Assembly (NCBI GenBank): GCA_031763025.1
Contig: JASSKH010000014.1
Span: forward strand, 11,975,201 to 12,039,200
Length of the DNA stretch: 64,000 nucleotides
From: Macrocystis pyrifera
Taxonomy: Eukaryota; Sar; Phaeophyceae; Laminariales; Laminariaceae
Direction of reading: 5' to 3'
In this document: positions 43,001 through 55,000 of the stretch, piece after piece
Position numbering within the stretch: position 1 is the stretch's first letter
Layout: each line of letters opens with the position of its first letter
The notes under the pieces: generated by a model
What the model was told of the DNA's origin: nothing
Seen by the model: the letters and a program-made list of their open reading frames with translations, nothing else
Database searches by the model: none
Made by a program: the position numbers and the translations under genes

Positions 43001-46000
43001 CGAAACAAATGATCGAGCGTGGGGTACATAAATGTGGCACAGGGCTCTACCCCGTGCCCAGGGTTGCCCGGACATTTGAGCTCCGCGATTAAGCTGGTGG
43101 TTATCGATGGCGAAGACCTCCACGTACAGCGCATCACACAGCTCACGCGTATTTCAAGCATGAAAGGGTGGTGCAGGTCTGCCGAACATCCAACGAGTCT
43201 AGGTCAAAATCGACATGCAGCCGACGTGTCATGTCCTGAATTTTCCTCTCCTTCTTTCGTTGGTACTTTGGCTGCATTTCATGTTGGGGGTCATCTCAGA
43301 ACTTTAATTTGGTGCAAGGTGCCTCCTATCTGGCGTGAAAATGTAGCACAACCGAGCTCATCCGTTTTTTGTATTTCTCATATTGTTGTAGTGACGTCAT
43401 TGACTTACGCCCCTCACTGGTCGCGCAAGCACCCGATCGGCGTCCGAACCCTTTCGCGTGTACTCTTACTGGGGGACAACGAGACCGAAAAAAAACGGGC
43501 TCGGAAACGGAGTTGGAACGTTTCTGCTATCGTGCCTACCCCTTGCGTGAGTCATTAGCCCGAACAAGGTCGTCAGAACTCGCTTCCGGTCCTTCATCCT
43601 CTTCCTCGCTTTCACTACCTTGGGACACATGTTCTCGTCGAAATCACTACTGACGCTGTCGACATCTTCTCCCCGCACACCTGAGTCCTTCCTCCCTTCG
43701 TCGTCGTCAATCCCCTGTCACTCGTGATTCGCTGCTGTCCCTTCCACACTCCCACTAATACAGCTGCTGCGCTTTCTTCGCTGCCACCTCCCGTTCCCCG
43801 CTTCCTGTCTGCCTTCCTCGCTGCCACTATCCCTCTCGTCGTTATACTCCTTGCCACGATGAGTGTAACCATCCCGGTCGATGTCCGTGTTGCGCACGCC
43901 CTGCAGTGGCGCCTATAGCTGCCATTGAGGAGTTCTCGAAAGCGCAGTAGCCTCCTCCAGTAGCACCCAAGCGCTTTCCACTGCGGTGACGCCAATATCA
44001 GTGTACGTTTCAAGTGGAAGCCTCACACTGGGTGTAATCCCGATTTACTCAATTAGCACCCTGTAGTCGTAACCCTGGCGCGTCCGTGTCTGTGCCCGCC
44101 GTGTGATCGAACCCTTCCATCTATCCCAACCCCCGTCGGAGCATGATGTTCTGCTTCATGAGTGATGAATGGAGGGCCGCAGTAGCTGAGTAGACAAACT
44201 TAGAACCCACTGGGCATTCCAAGGGTAGTGTTGATTCACCAGCATCATGGGCATCATCTTCAAACATAGCTACGGTGTCCGATCCCCGAACTCGCTGGTG
44301 TTGTCACCCTTCGCTTCGTCCCCGCAATCCATGTCGCTCGACCTCCCGGGATGTTCTTTGGCCGCGGGAGTAGAGGGCTGCAGGTCATTCGGGGGATCTG
44401 TGTAGTCACCGGCGTCCATCAACGTGTACGGCCCGTCCAAGGTTTCGTAGTTAACGTGGTTTTCGTCGCTACCGCCCGCTGTCATCACAAGCCCAATCTT
44501 CTCAAACCAGGAGTCTACGGCATAGCTGGTCCGAATCGAACGATATCCAGTTTTTTACGTTGTTTTCGTGTCAAAGCAGATATCGCATTGTGGGGAGGAA
44601 GCGAAGCGGAAAAATAGAAAGGGTGAAAACCGAATGTGTCGGGGCTCAAACATGAACCAAGACGGCTACGAGTACACTGCTCTACCTGGTCAAACATGAA
44701 CAATTTGTCAACTGAAAGACTGAACCATGTTACTCGCGACCACCAGGAACAGGCAGCAGGGTGAATCGAAGGCGTCGGAACTTCACCCCTGGGGGGTAAC
44801 AGGCCTTCCACATTCTGCAGCCGAGGCCTCGCGTCTTTCATATTTGTTTGGAAATGTTAGCCTGGCTGCCTTGATCGCCTGTTTCTTATTAGGTGTGCGA
44901 TACGTTAGAAATATTAGTTGTAGATGCGTTTTTTTTTCTACTGATCATCAGCCATGTGCTGCGTGTTCTTGTGCCAGGTTCACGGTGCAATATGCTCAGA
45001 CTTCTCAGTAGGCGCTTTTTGCGATAGGCTACAGCGAGCGAGGATGTGCGGAATTTGAACGAAGAATTCACGTCTAACGTATGTGATGGTTCGGAGATAT
45101 TGGCCGAACGGCAACGTATCGATACCAATACAGCTATCCAGGATAGTTCACGCGCCCTGTCTAAACCTTGGTCCCGATATACACAGAACCGCGGCACACG
45201 GTAGGCAAAAATATCTCCGGGCTGTATTTCGTTCACCTGAGCTCTGAAGCGCCTATAGGTGTACAAGGCACAGACGAACAAGTATGTACTCGCTGCATAA
45301 CCGCTGGACAAACGAGATGCCGCCATTTTTCCGGAGGGTCTGGTCAACACATTGGGGTTGGGCGGAAAACGGGAATTGGACCCGAACGGGAATCTCAACA
45401 CGACGCTCGCTGGAGCATTTTAACGATTATCTGTGGTACGACAAAAGTCAAGTTTCTGGACGGGAGCACAGCATGTTTTTCGCCAACCTGCTGAGGAAAC
45501 CTGGCGTGCAATTGACTGAGTCGACTCTGTTGTCACCATCCGCATCGGATTATCTGTCGGTCTGTCTGTCTGTCTGATCTCGCTTCAGGTCCAAACTCGT
45601 GCCTTACTGGTCCGGATTCGCGATGTGTCTCAGGCGCTCAAATTGTGTGAGTGCCATATTTTTAGTATTGCCGTACAAAATACGTCGGGAAATGTCTGTG
45701 TACCGTACCTACTGTCTCGTCGTTTTCCCAAAACGGTGACCGTAAGAAACATACAGTACAATACCACTGCGAAAGTTCACCTATGAACCTCTGCGCTTGA
45801 GTCCGTCGTTTTTGCACACTGTGGGTCTCCTTTAGAAAGGTCGATTCTCTTCATCTACCGTAGTGCCGTGTGTTTTGTTAGGGCACCCTCAACAGGTGAC
45901 GTCGAATGAGTCTATTTCGTAGAACGCACGTTTAAGGGGCACATTCGAATGAAACATGCTGGACGCTGTGGTATGCTGTTAGTTTCATGATTCGCTGTGA

Positions 46001-49000
46001 TCAATTCGTCGACTACTCCAGACACAGCACATGTCCAAATGACAACTTCACATGTTTTCACCCTCCGGTCCTCGTGTGCTGCAATTGCAGGGATCTTGCC
46101 GGTTGCGGTATTGCAGACGCTGACATGACTGATCTCATGCTTTGCCTGGACGCCATCGGACGAAGCGACATTACCACCCTGTAAGTGCCCCTGTTTGTTG
46201 AAGGGCGAGCGTGGATGTCGTCCTCTCTCTGGCGCGACGCTTGTTCAGCTGTCGTGCAACCAACGGAATCACGCCCAACAGCAATGCTTTATTTTTATCT
46301 TCAATACGGATTATGTACCGGGTAACCGTATGTATCGAGCACAGTAGTCCAATGTTCGAAAAGGCGCGTTGCTGCGACTGCACAATACCCAATTTCAGTT
46401 TCACTCGAAAAGCTGGCTTGTTCTTGCTTTCCAACGGTAACCCAAACATGCGAACTGCGGCACTCCCCTTAAAGTTCGGCCTGACAAGCCACCATTGTCA
46501 TTGACAGGCTGTTTGTTCGAATAGAAGAAAAACCAACTTATATACCCGGAGCCTGATCCCAATATTTCGCTTATCGTCACGCTAGAACACCCTGTATCAA
46601 CACACACCACCAATCTACCGACGGAGATTCCATCCGCTCTCCCATGAAGACAGCCATTTGGGTATATTTATGAACAGTTAGATGTGCTGTCACCGTGTCT
46701 GTGACATATCTTCCAACGTGCCCCGGCCCCGAGCCGTGGTTCCGCGATTCAGCCCATCCTTTAACTTCCCGCCGACTCGACTATGCGCCTCCCCAGATAC
46801 ATCACAGTCGAAATACGACATTTACAACGTCAACTGAAGGCTTAGACTTGTGCTCCAGATGAACGTTTGGAGGACAACGAGTTCAGCTTAGCGAGGAAAA
46901 GTAATCAATGCGGAGGCACGTTTGGCGATAGAATGTAGGACCATCTTTAACTGGTCAGGCATTAGCAATAGTCACCGCTTCTACAGTAGTACACTTCTCA
47001 TTGCGTGTGACACGATGGTGCGAGACCGGATACGCACAGCCGTGGTATCAATCAACGTGCTCAACGACGACTGTATTTTGATATTGTGCACGATGAGTGC
47101 ACAAGAAACGAGATAACGATTGGTCGAATTACGAGTGCGTCTGATTGGCATATTCATGGTGTGGTTGTAACACCAATACATGACTGATAGTGCATATTTG
47201 AGGATAGTAGTTGAATGTCTCAAAAATGTACATTCGACTTACAAACGACATGACCACAGCAATTGAGTACCTGTGATACCTGCACCGACTCCAAGAGGCA
47301 GACCGTGTACGCACTCATAAAACTCCACATTTCGGCGATATTCGCCACGCCCTGACTTGACGGAGGCAATCAGCCCGCCGTGACAAAACCATATCCCCAC
47401 ATCGCATACATACTGTATCATATTTCCAGTAGACGCACAAGTAGGTACTTTATACCCAGTAGTCCCTTATACTCTCACGTACCCTGAGCATAGTCAGTTC
47501 GCACAATGAACGCCTGTGTGTGGAAGGCGATACTTGTGCACTACGTGGGTTCCCCTGCATGGCCTTCCGGACACCTCCGGGTATGTTCCCGGTAGGCGGC
47601 AGGAAACCGTTGCCGGCGTGTGGTGCGTCGGTGGCAGACATTTGCGGTACTTGCCTTAACGTACTCGTGAAAATTAATTTGGATTCTCCTTTTTCGCTGG
47701 GCGTTGTTCCGGTTTCGAGAGCGAAAAATGATCCTGTACTGTATCGAAGGTGTCTGCCACGAGATTACTGGACTAGTGTGCGATTGAGCTGGTTGGATTC
47801 CGTGCTGAAATCGTTTGAAGTAGTCGTGCTGGCAAACTTCTTCTAACTATAGTAGCAGCATTTTCGTTAGATATTGAAGTGCACTTGTGGCAATTTTGCA
47901 CTAGTCGGAAAACGACTCACGACAAACCAGAACTCTTTACGAAAAATACCCCTGGGATGTCGAACAGAAGATTCAAACAGTTGCACTAAAGCATCTCTAG
48001 TCTCTGCAAAAAAATCGATCAGGACCAAAATCACGTTTGAAGCGAACGCTGCACGACAAGCATCGGACACCAGTGGAATTTCCGTCATTGGCTGTTTTTC
48101 TGTACTACTAGCAAATAGATAGCCATTGTAAACTATCCGTGTGAATCGTTGACACTTACAAATAGTCGTAAGCGGAGTCGTTTGCCGCCACTCTATCAGA
48201 CGCATATTGAACATGCAGTACATACAATCAGGTATATCTTCGGTGATTCTGTGCACTACGCAGTGTACAGGTCTGTGCTAATTTTCGGCTCTCCATACAA
48301 CGGTGACAAGACACGTGCCAAGCGTACATCGAAATACCCGTTTATCGAAGGCGTCAAGAGTTAGACTTGTTGCGACAAAATTGGCCAGAACAAGCCCAAG
48401 CATTATCCACTTCTATACCATAAAAGTAGGTATGACCATGTACGGCATTGACGTGCCATATGACGCGTTCTATGATAGAGGTAGCAAATTCCGCTAACAT
48501 GGTTTCTCAATGACGGAGCGCCTTGATCCAAAGGTATCGGAAAATCAATCTTATTGGAAATATGACGTAATTGTGTTTTAGGGCCATGGGATGATTCATC
48601 GGGATACAATTCGTGTTTTGCTACAGTCTGTTTCCGGGTGAAGTGTAAGGTGTGGAGCTCTTCAAGTGAGGAGCCTCAGAAAAATTAGGGTTAGCCTCTA
48701 TCGTACAACGCTTCATATCTCTTGAGCTGCGCAGAGCTGAACTATGCTGCATGCATGCGATTCTTTGGGTGTCTGTACAGCAAAGCGTTGGCCACACTGG
48801 ACGCTGATCTCTTCTACGATTTGGGGTCTGTTTGTGGGCTTGCGAGTGGAGAATGTTAATGTTTTCCTTGAGATTGATGACTGCCTGCAGACTGTAAGCA
48901 TGAGAGCGTTGGCTGCTGAGGTTCTTGCCAGACTTGAGTAACAATGTGCTCATGGTTATGTTGCTTGCAAGATATTCGACTGGGTTTAGGGCCAACTCTT

Positions 49001-52000
49001 CAGCTTGACGCTGCCATGGTTGTCTGTTGGGAAGTTACACTTAGCACGAAACGGCGAACCTCACGCAGATGAGTAACACCATCCTTGTTTTGACGTACGT
49101 CCGTCGTTCCGTTGGTGTTTTGGGGCCGGTATGAACAGGAGGCTGGAGGATAACGACATCGGAACCATCGCCGTTGGTGCCTTCCAGGGATTGGCGTCCC
49201 TTTCATCCTTGTGAGTGGACAACAAACTTTGAAGACGGCGTTCCTTTCGACCTGGACCACTTGGATTCTACAGGACACCTACTGCTGTACCAATGAGAAA
49301 AGATCCCCGGTTCGAAATAATGTGTTTGACACGTTTTTTTACATCGGATGGGTTGCGGGTAGTGCGTGCCATGTGCAATGCTCGCTCGAACACGGCTTGA
49401 CCCGAACGTGAGGATCACGAGGTGTCTGTGTGGCAAGAGGATCTTCATTCTCGGCAAAGATGTTTCGTATACCGTGGCTGCTTGTCTAGCGGGACACCAT
49501 AGGATAAGTACTATATCGACGGCATGTGTATTCAAGGTGACACGAAGAGGACAATCATACCTGGGCAAATTGCACAGATATCCGTATCTCTGTTGGGACA
49601 CACTTAGCAAAGCGCCCGTTCGGTAGCAAACGCAGCGAGCATTATACTACTGCTACATCGACTACCTCTGTTCACCACAACAACAACTCTTCCCACTGTA
49701 TAACCTACGGCTACTTGTGCGACAACAGTGCAACCAGTTTGGTCTACATACTGCACGACATCTGCTGGTACGGCATAAGCGTCCGGTACTAACACACCAT
49801 TTTCAGTCGCCCTACTATTATTATTACTGTACTGCGATTAATTTTCGGCCGTTACTACGCAACTAACAACGTACGAATTACACCAGATTGCAATCTGCAG
49901 CAGCACCGTGGACGTGCCGCCGGATGTATATCGTATCGGTGGCTGGTCGTGGTTGGCGTGAAGTGGTGTGCAAGTTAACTCGCCGTGTTGCAGCTCGCTC
50001 TCTGCACTCTGTATGTACTTTGAGGAGGAAATCGTTGTTGTTAAAAGTCAAATGTAACACGTTCGCGTGTTTGATTCATGCGAGGTTTGGATCGAAGTTG
50101 CACGGTCGGTAGTTGGGTTGGTTCAATGCAGTAGTACAAGGGTTCAAGTGGAAGGCATTTCGTTTTGCATCCATCGAACCGCCCGGCTGCTGGCTCGTTA
50201 ACATGTCACCTCTTTGCTTGTACACGATCTATCAGGTTTCTCAACGAGAATATGCTGACCACCATAGAATCGGGCGTCTTCGACAATTTGGCCTCTCTTG
50301 AAGTCTTGTGAGTGAAGCATGTATGTAAGTAGTTCGTTCCTCGTACAGTACTAGTGCAGTCTGGGCTGATTTACGTACTAGACATCGGGTATTTAAGCTT
50401 AGAAGTTACGCCGAATCGTCTTGGCAATGGTCTTCATGATATATTCTCTTGAGAGTGGGGCGTTTCGATCAAGTTCCAACAACCGCAGTTGTCGCCGGGA
50501 AATTTGACCCGCCTCGTAGTATATGCCTGGTAGTGTCGAATCGCATATGTCGAAACTATTTGCAGTGCACAACAACATTTACAGTCTGCACGTAGTCAAT
50601 ACGATTTTACATCACATGGGCATTCAGCCGTTAGAAACGAGGCAAGGATTACGGCCTCCGAATAACGTACTCGTAAAGTAGGTATATTGCTTGATTAACT
50701 CGAATATACGTGGACTCGGCAGCGACACCCGCTTGCCGTCACAAATTCCTGCTTACACATTACACCAGGTGCTTTCGGTTCTGACCGGGTGGATATCTAC
50801 CACTAGTACACATCTCTATATTTTCCCCTTACCGGGTTTAAAGCCAACATGATCATGTCAAGCCCCTTTAGGTCGTTATCTGGAACGAAAATAAAACCAT
50901 GTTCTCTTTAAACATACAAGCGACGAAAGCAAGAAAAAGAAGCACCTACAGATTCCGGCTTTTTCACGCGTTGGTCTTCGCATTGATCTCGCAATCGCCT
51001 CCTGAGCGGGGCCTCGTAAGCGGCAAACACCTTGCACTATTACGGGGGGGAATAGCAAACAGGACTAAATATAGCTACCAAAAAGAGGAAAAAAATAGGG
51101 TTTGGTGTGTACCGTAAGTCGTATTTACTATGCCCCCCTATACTATATGCAGATAGTAGATAGGTCAGATCTTGACACGATTGCCTGTGCGACAAATATC
51201 GGTTGAAGACGAACCGATCGACTCCCTTCTACGGTATTCGGCCTCAGGATGACGCAAGTCGCTCCATAAACTACGGTCGTCCGCCCGTCGTCACTACTGC
51301 CGCCTTGAATATTTTGTATAGTATTTCCTTTTGGCGTACGGAGATGAAGCTTCACCGATGGGCAGACGTAGCCATCATGTAACCGAGGGAGGACGTTTGC
51401 CCCACCACGCGCAAGACGTTGGTCAGCAGTGATATTACAGGCATAACGCTTCTCGGTTCCTATCAACACATACCTGATAAGCCGTTTCAACTTTGTATAT
51501 CAACACAACCCCGACCATTTTTGCGCCGGCGACGCCTGCGTCCTCAAGTGTCGCTGAGTCCGTGGGCATAACGAATGTACACTATGCATGTCGGCCGTTG
51601 ATTAAAGTAGCGAAATATCAGCGGCGCCTGGGGATCAAAACAGTTCTCCATACAAAAAGTCCAAAAGGTACCTCACACGTGTGTACATTGGAACGTTTCT
51701 CCGCAACATGTCAATCAGAAGCTTCTGCCCAAGCATGGGCGAGATCACACCGTACCCAATCGATATCAAACGTTCGTGCAACGGAACATTTCTCTATCAT
51801 GGCTCACTTCGTTGATTTTGCACGGTTTGTCAGGTTGCTAGACAGCAATACGTTGACCACGGCAGAAGCCAGCACATTCGACAATTTGGGCTCCCTTCAG
51901 AAGTTGCCGCTTACGTATATCGTCTGTGGTATGAATAGTCACGGCTGGGCCTACCCATGGAATATTCGGGCGTCCGTGTCAGACGTGACACGCTGGCACG

Positions 52001-55000
52001 TTCGGTAACAGATTGTGATCGATGTTTCGCCCTTGCAGGACATGCTTTTTGACAACGAGGCAGTTGGATGCTGTCTTAGTTAGGGGGGCGAGTATTGGGA
52101 AGATGCGCCGATGTCCTATTACGGGGGTCCATAGTTAACGGGATCAAATTTTGTTAGTAAAAATAGTTAAATATATAGGTTTTTATGTACACCATAGGTC
52201 CTGTTAACTATGGACCCCCGTAATAATACGTTGTGAATGTGCGTACGTCAGTCGCCCTGCTCGCCTGTTTGCGTGGTGGAAACAGGTACTTGCAAAACAA
52301 CGACATCGCAACAATCGAGGCCGGCGCCTTCAACGACTTGGTGATCCTCGATACCCTGTGAGTATGCCAATGCGGAATATTTTTCCCTTCGTGCCTGGGT
52401 ACACGTGTGATACGGTTATCACCGGTGCGACACGTGGGTCCGGCTGATGTTACATCACATATCTACGGGTAGGATCGATGATTCGTTGTCGTTGAGTTGA
52501 TCTGTTACACCTACTGGCCGCCCTGACCGAAATCCTGAGCCTCCTCCCAGACGTACAGGAATATAGGGACAGCTACTGTAGTTTAATCCCCATTCAATGA
52601 ACAACAAGATGGAGAGAAACGTTTCTGGTGATCAGTGCTCCCGACGGATCAAATTGTCGCAGTGAAAGATTACACCTGTTCTTCCGTCCCAGGCAGCGAT
52701 GTTGTTTGGGTCGATGCTCTCGAGCATTATGCTGGAGAGGCGAAATCACAGATGACTACCTGGTACGTCACGAATACCGCACAATGTCTCCAGATATCAC
52801 GCTAGTCGTTACCAATCCGTCCATCAAAACAAATCATCAGTAACACACGGTACGAACATATTTCTCAAGCACGTAATTATTTTAGATGCCAAGCACAACA
52901 AGCGCCTCATACTCCTCGATTTTCTTATTGGGTGAACGCAAGAGCTCCTGGTAAACACTATCTCCTCTCCGAGGGGTAATGCTTTCTATCCGGAGGGTAG
53001 AAAAATTTCCCGTTAGTTTCTCGCATGCGGGACGGAAAGTGACCGGTAATTCTTTTTGCCGGGCCAATGCGAGATTCGGTGCCGGAATGTGTCCTTAGGT
53101 TACTCGGGTTCAACGATCTGACGACGCTTCCCGCGGGTATTTTCGAGGACATCGCATCTGGTTCGTCACTGCGAGTACTGTGAGTGCCTCTGCGCCTTGT
53201 GGGCAAACTCATCATGCACGCACACAAGCCTTCGCAGACCTAAAAAACGTGGCAACGTATCCGCCGCTGACCGTCACGTTGGTGTGCACACGTCCATCAC
53301 AACAGAACCGCGGTGACCGTTGCGACCCTCGCGTTTTACTTTTTTCTGCTGGCCACCTTCGATGCGAAACCGAACAATTTTCTGCTCACTCAGGGATCTG
53401 GCTGGAAACGAGAACCTACAATGTGTCCCCACCACGTAAGTTCATCAGTGCAAGGGGTTTCCTTGTGCATTTGGGCGTTCGTGAGTATTTTTCGTGCAGC
53501 ATGGGTGTGAATCGAAACAATGATGCTGAGCGCGATTGGATTCAGGTATAATCTATGCGAATACAACGGTGCTTTCGCGGACACCTTTGCTTTTCACGTC
53601 GTTTTGTCACATGCCAAAGTTGTAAAAATATATATTTCTGAAGTTTAGGCCAATTGCGCCTAGTGGATGTGTCTAAGTTCTCTTGGTGTAGGCGAGAGGA
53701 AACAAGCGCAAGAATTTTCGTCATGTACGTGAGGCATGTGAATCAAAGCGTGGGTGCGGGTACATACTGCGTATCATATATCGAATTTTCGCCTGCCGGG
53801 TACAGTCCCACGTGTATATCGGGTAGGGTCCGCATGTGTGTGAAACAGGCCCTAGGCGTGCGGTGACTCGGCGTGAAACCACTAATTTTCCTTGACCTTC
53901 ACATGCGTTTTCCTTGCGTACCGGTTTATGCGGCAGCTCTTCCGTTTTGGGGGAGCTGCCTTCTACCGCTGGCCTCTGCGGTAAGTATTTGTGGGGTGCA
54001 GCAAACGTTGTCGACCGTGTTCGAAAGTAATCGATTGCGGAGATACAGTAGTTACCTCCGTGGTATATACTAGTCTTCGTGTCAAAGTGTCATTCTCATC
54101 GAGAGATCGAAGGCGTGTGCGCTTGTGACCCTGAATGTGGCGTACTGGCGGTATGCATTGCAGGCCGGAGTTGAATACCTTGTCCGAAATGTAGATAAAA
54201 CACTAGCCGATGAGTATTCGCCGGGTGGGCGACAAGTTTTTATCGGGTGATTCGAACAGTTGCAACCACGCTTTCATTGATTTTGTCTCCCGAATTCGGA
54301 TCGTATCCACGCCCAGTAATATAACCAGTGCAACGCTCTGTTGCTTGTTCAACTTGTGAAATTGCTGTTCAATAGAGTGTACCCCAGCCGTCGCGGTGAC
54401 GTGCGATGCAGTCTGTGCTCCAGGGGCGGTGGGCTACACCTGCGGTCCCGGTGAGAGAAAATTTTTGGGGGCCAAACATTCACACCACGTGGCGCTTGCC
54501 CCCGATGTGCCTCGCTCGTTAAACATCTGATCAAGCAAGCAGGGTTCTACCTCGTGCCTAGCGTTGCTCGGACTGTTGAACTCTGCGGATAGGCTGGTGC
54601 TTATCGCTAGCAAAGGCTTCTACGTACCGTGCGTCACACAGCTCTAACGTAATGCAAGTAAGAAAGGGTGATGCACGTCGGCCGAACATTCAACATACAG
54701 CCGACGTGTCATGCCTTCTTTTGCCTTCTTCTTTTGTTTGTTCTTAGGTGACTTTTCATGCTGCGAGTCACCTAACAACTGTATCTGTGGTGCACTATTC
54801 CTCCTATGTGGTGTGGAAATGTTTGTTATATTCAAGTGTGTGTCTCTGGTACATTCAACGTTTAGCGCGTAAACATACACCGAGCACCTTCCAAACGTCT
54901 CGTGCCACGTCTGTGAACGCAGCCCTCGTCGTGATGACGCCACAGCGTGTACTAACGCCAATCACAGCAGGTCTTGTTTCTCGAAACCCGCAATAGTGTT

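Larger units (their letters stand above)
36287..49217 (+). repeat. Tandem unit 4, chimeric (recent 5' part, ancient 3' part)
   Basis: From 36287 to 43758 the sequence is near-identical to units 1-3. From 43759 onward it is homologous but strongly diverged, with many substitutions and indels. Exons J, K and A remain in frame in the diverged part, while exon N has decayed. The unit is 12.9 kb, longer than the others because of extra intron sequence between K and N. Confidence 0.9.

Noticed and set aside
47520-47846. Cys-containing plus-strand frame (ADICGTCLN) in unit 4
   Set aside because: It looks like a spacer exon at first sight, but the recent units do not keep the cysteines or frame, and no acceptor and donor of matching phase flank it.
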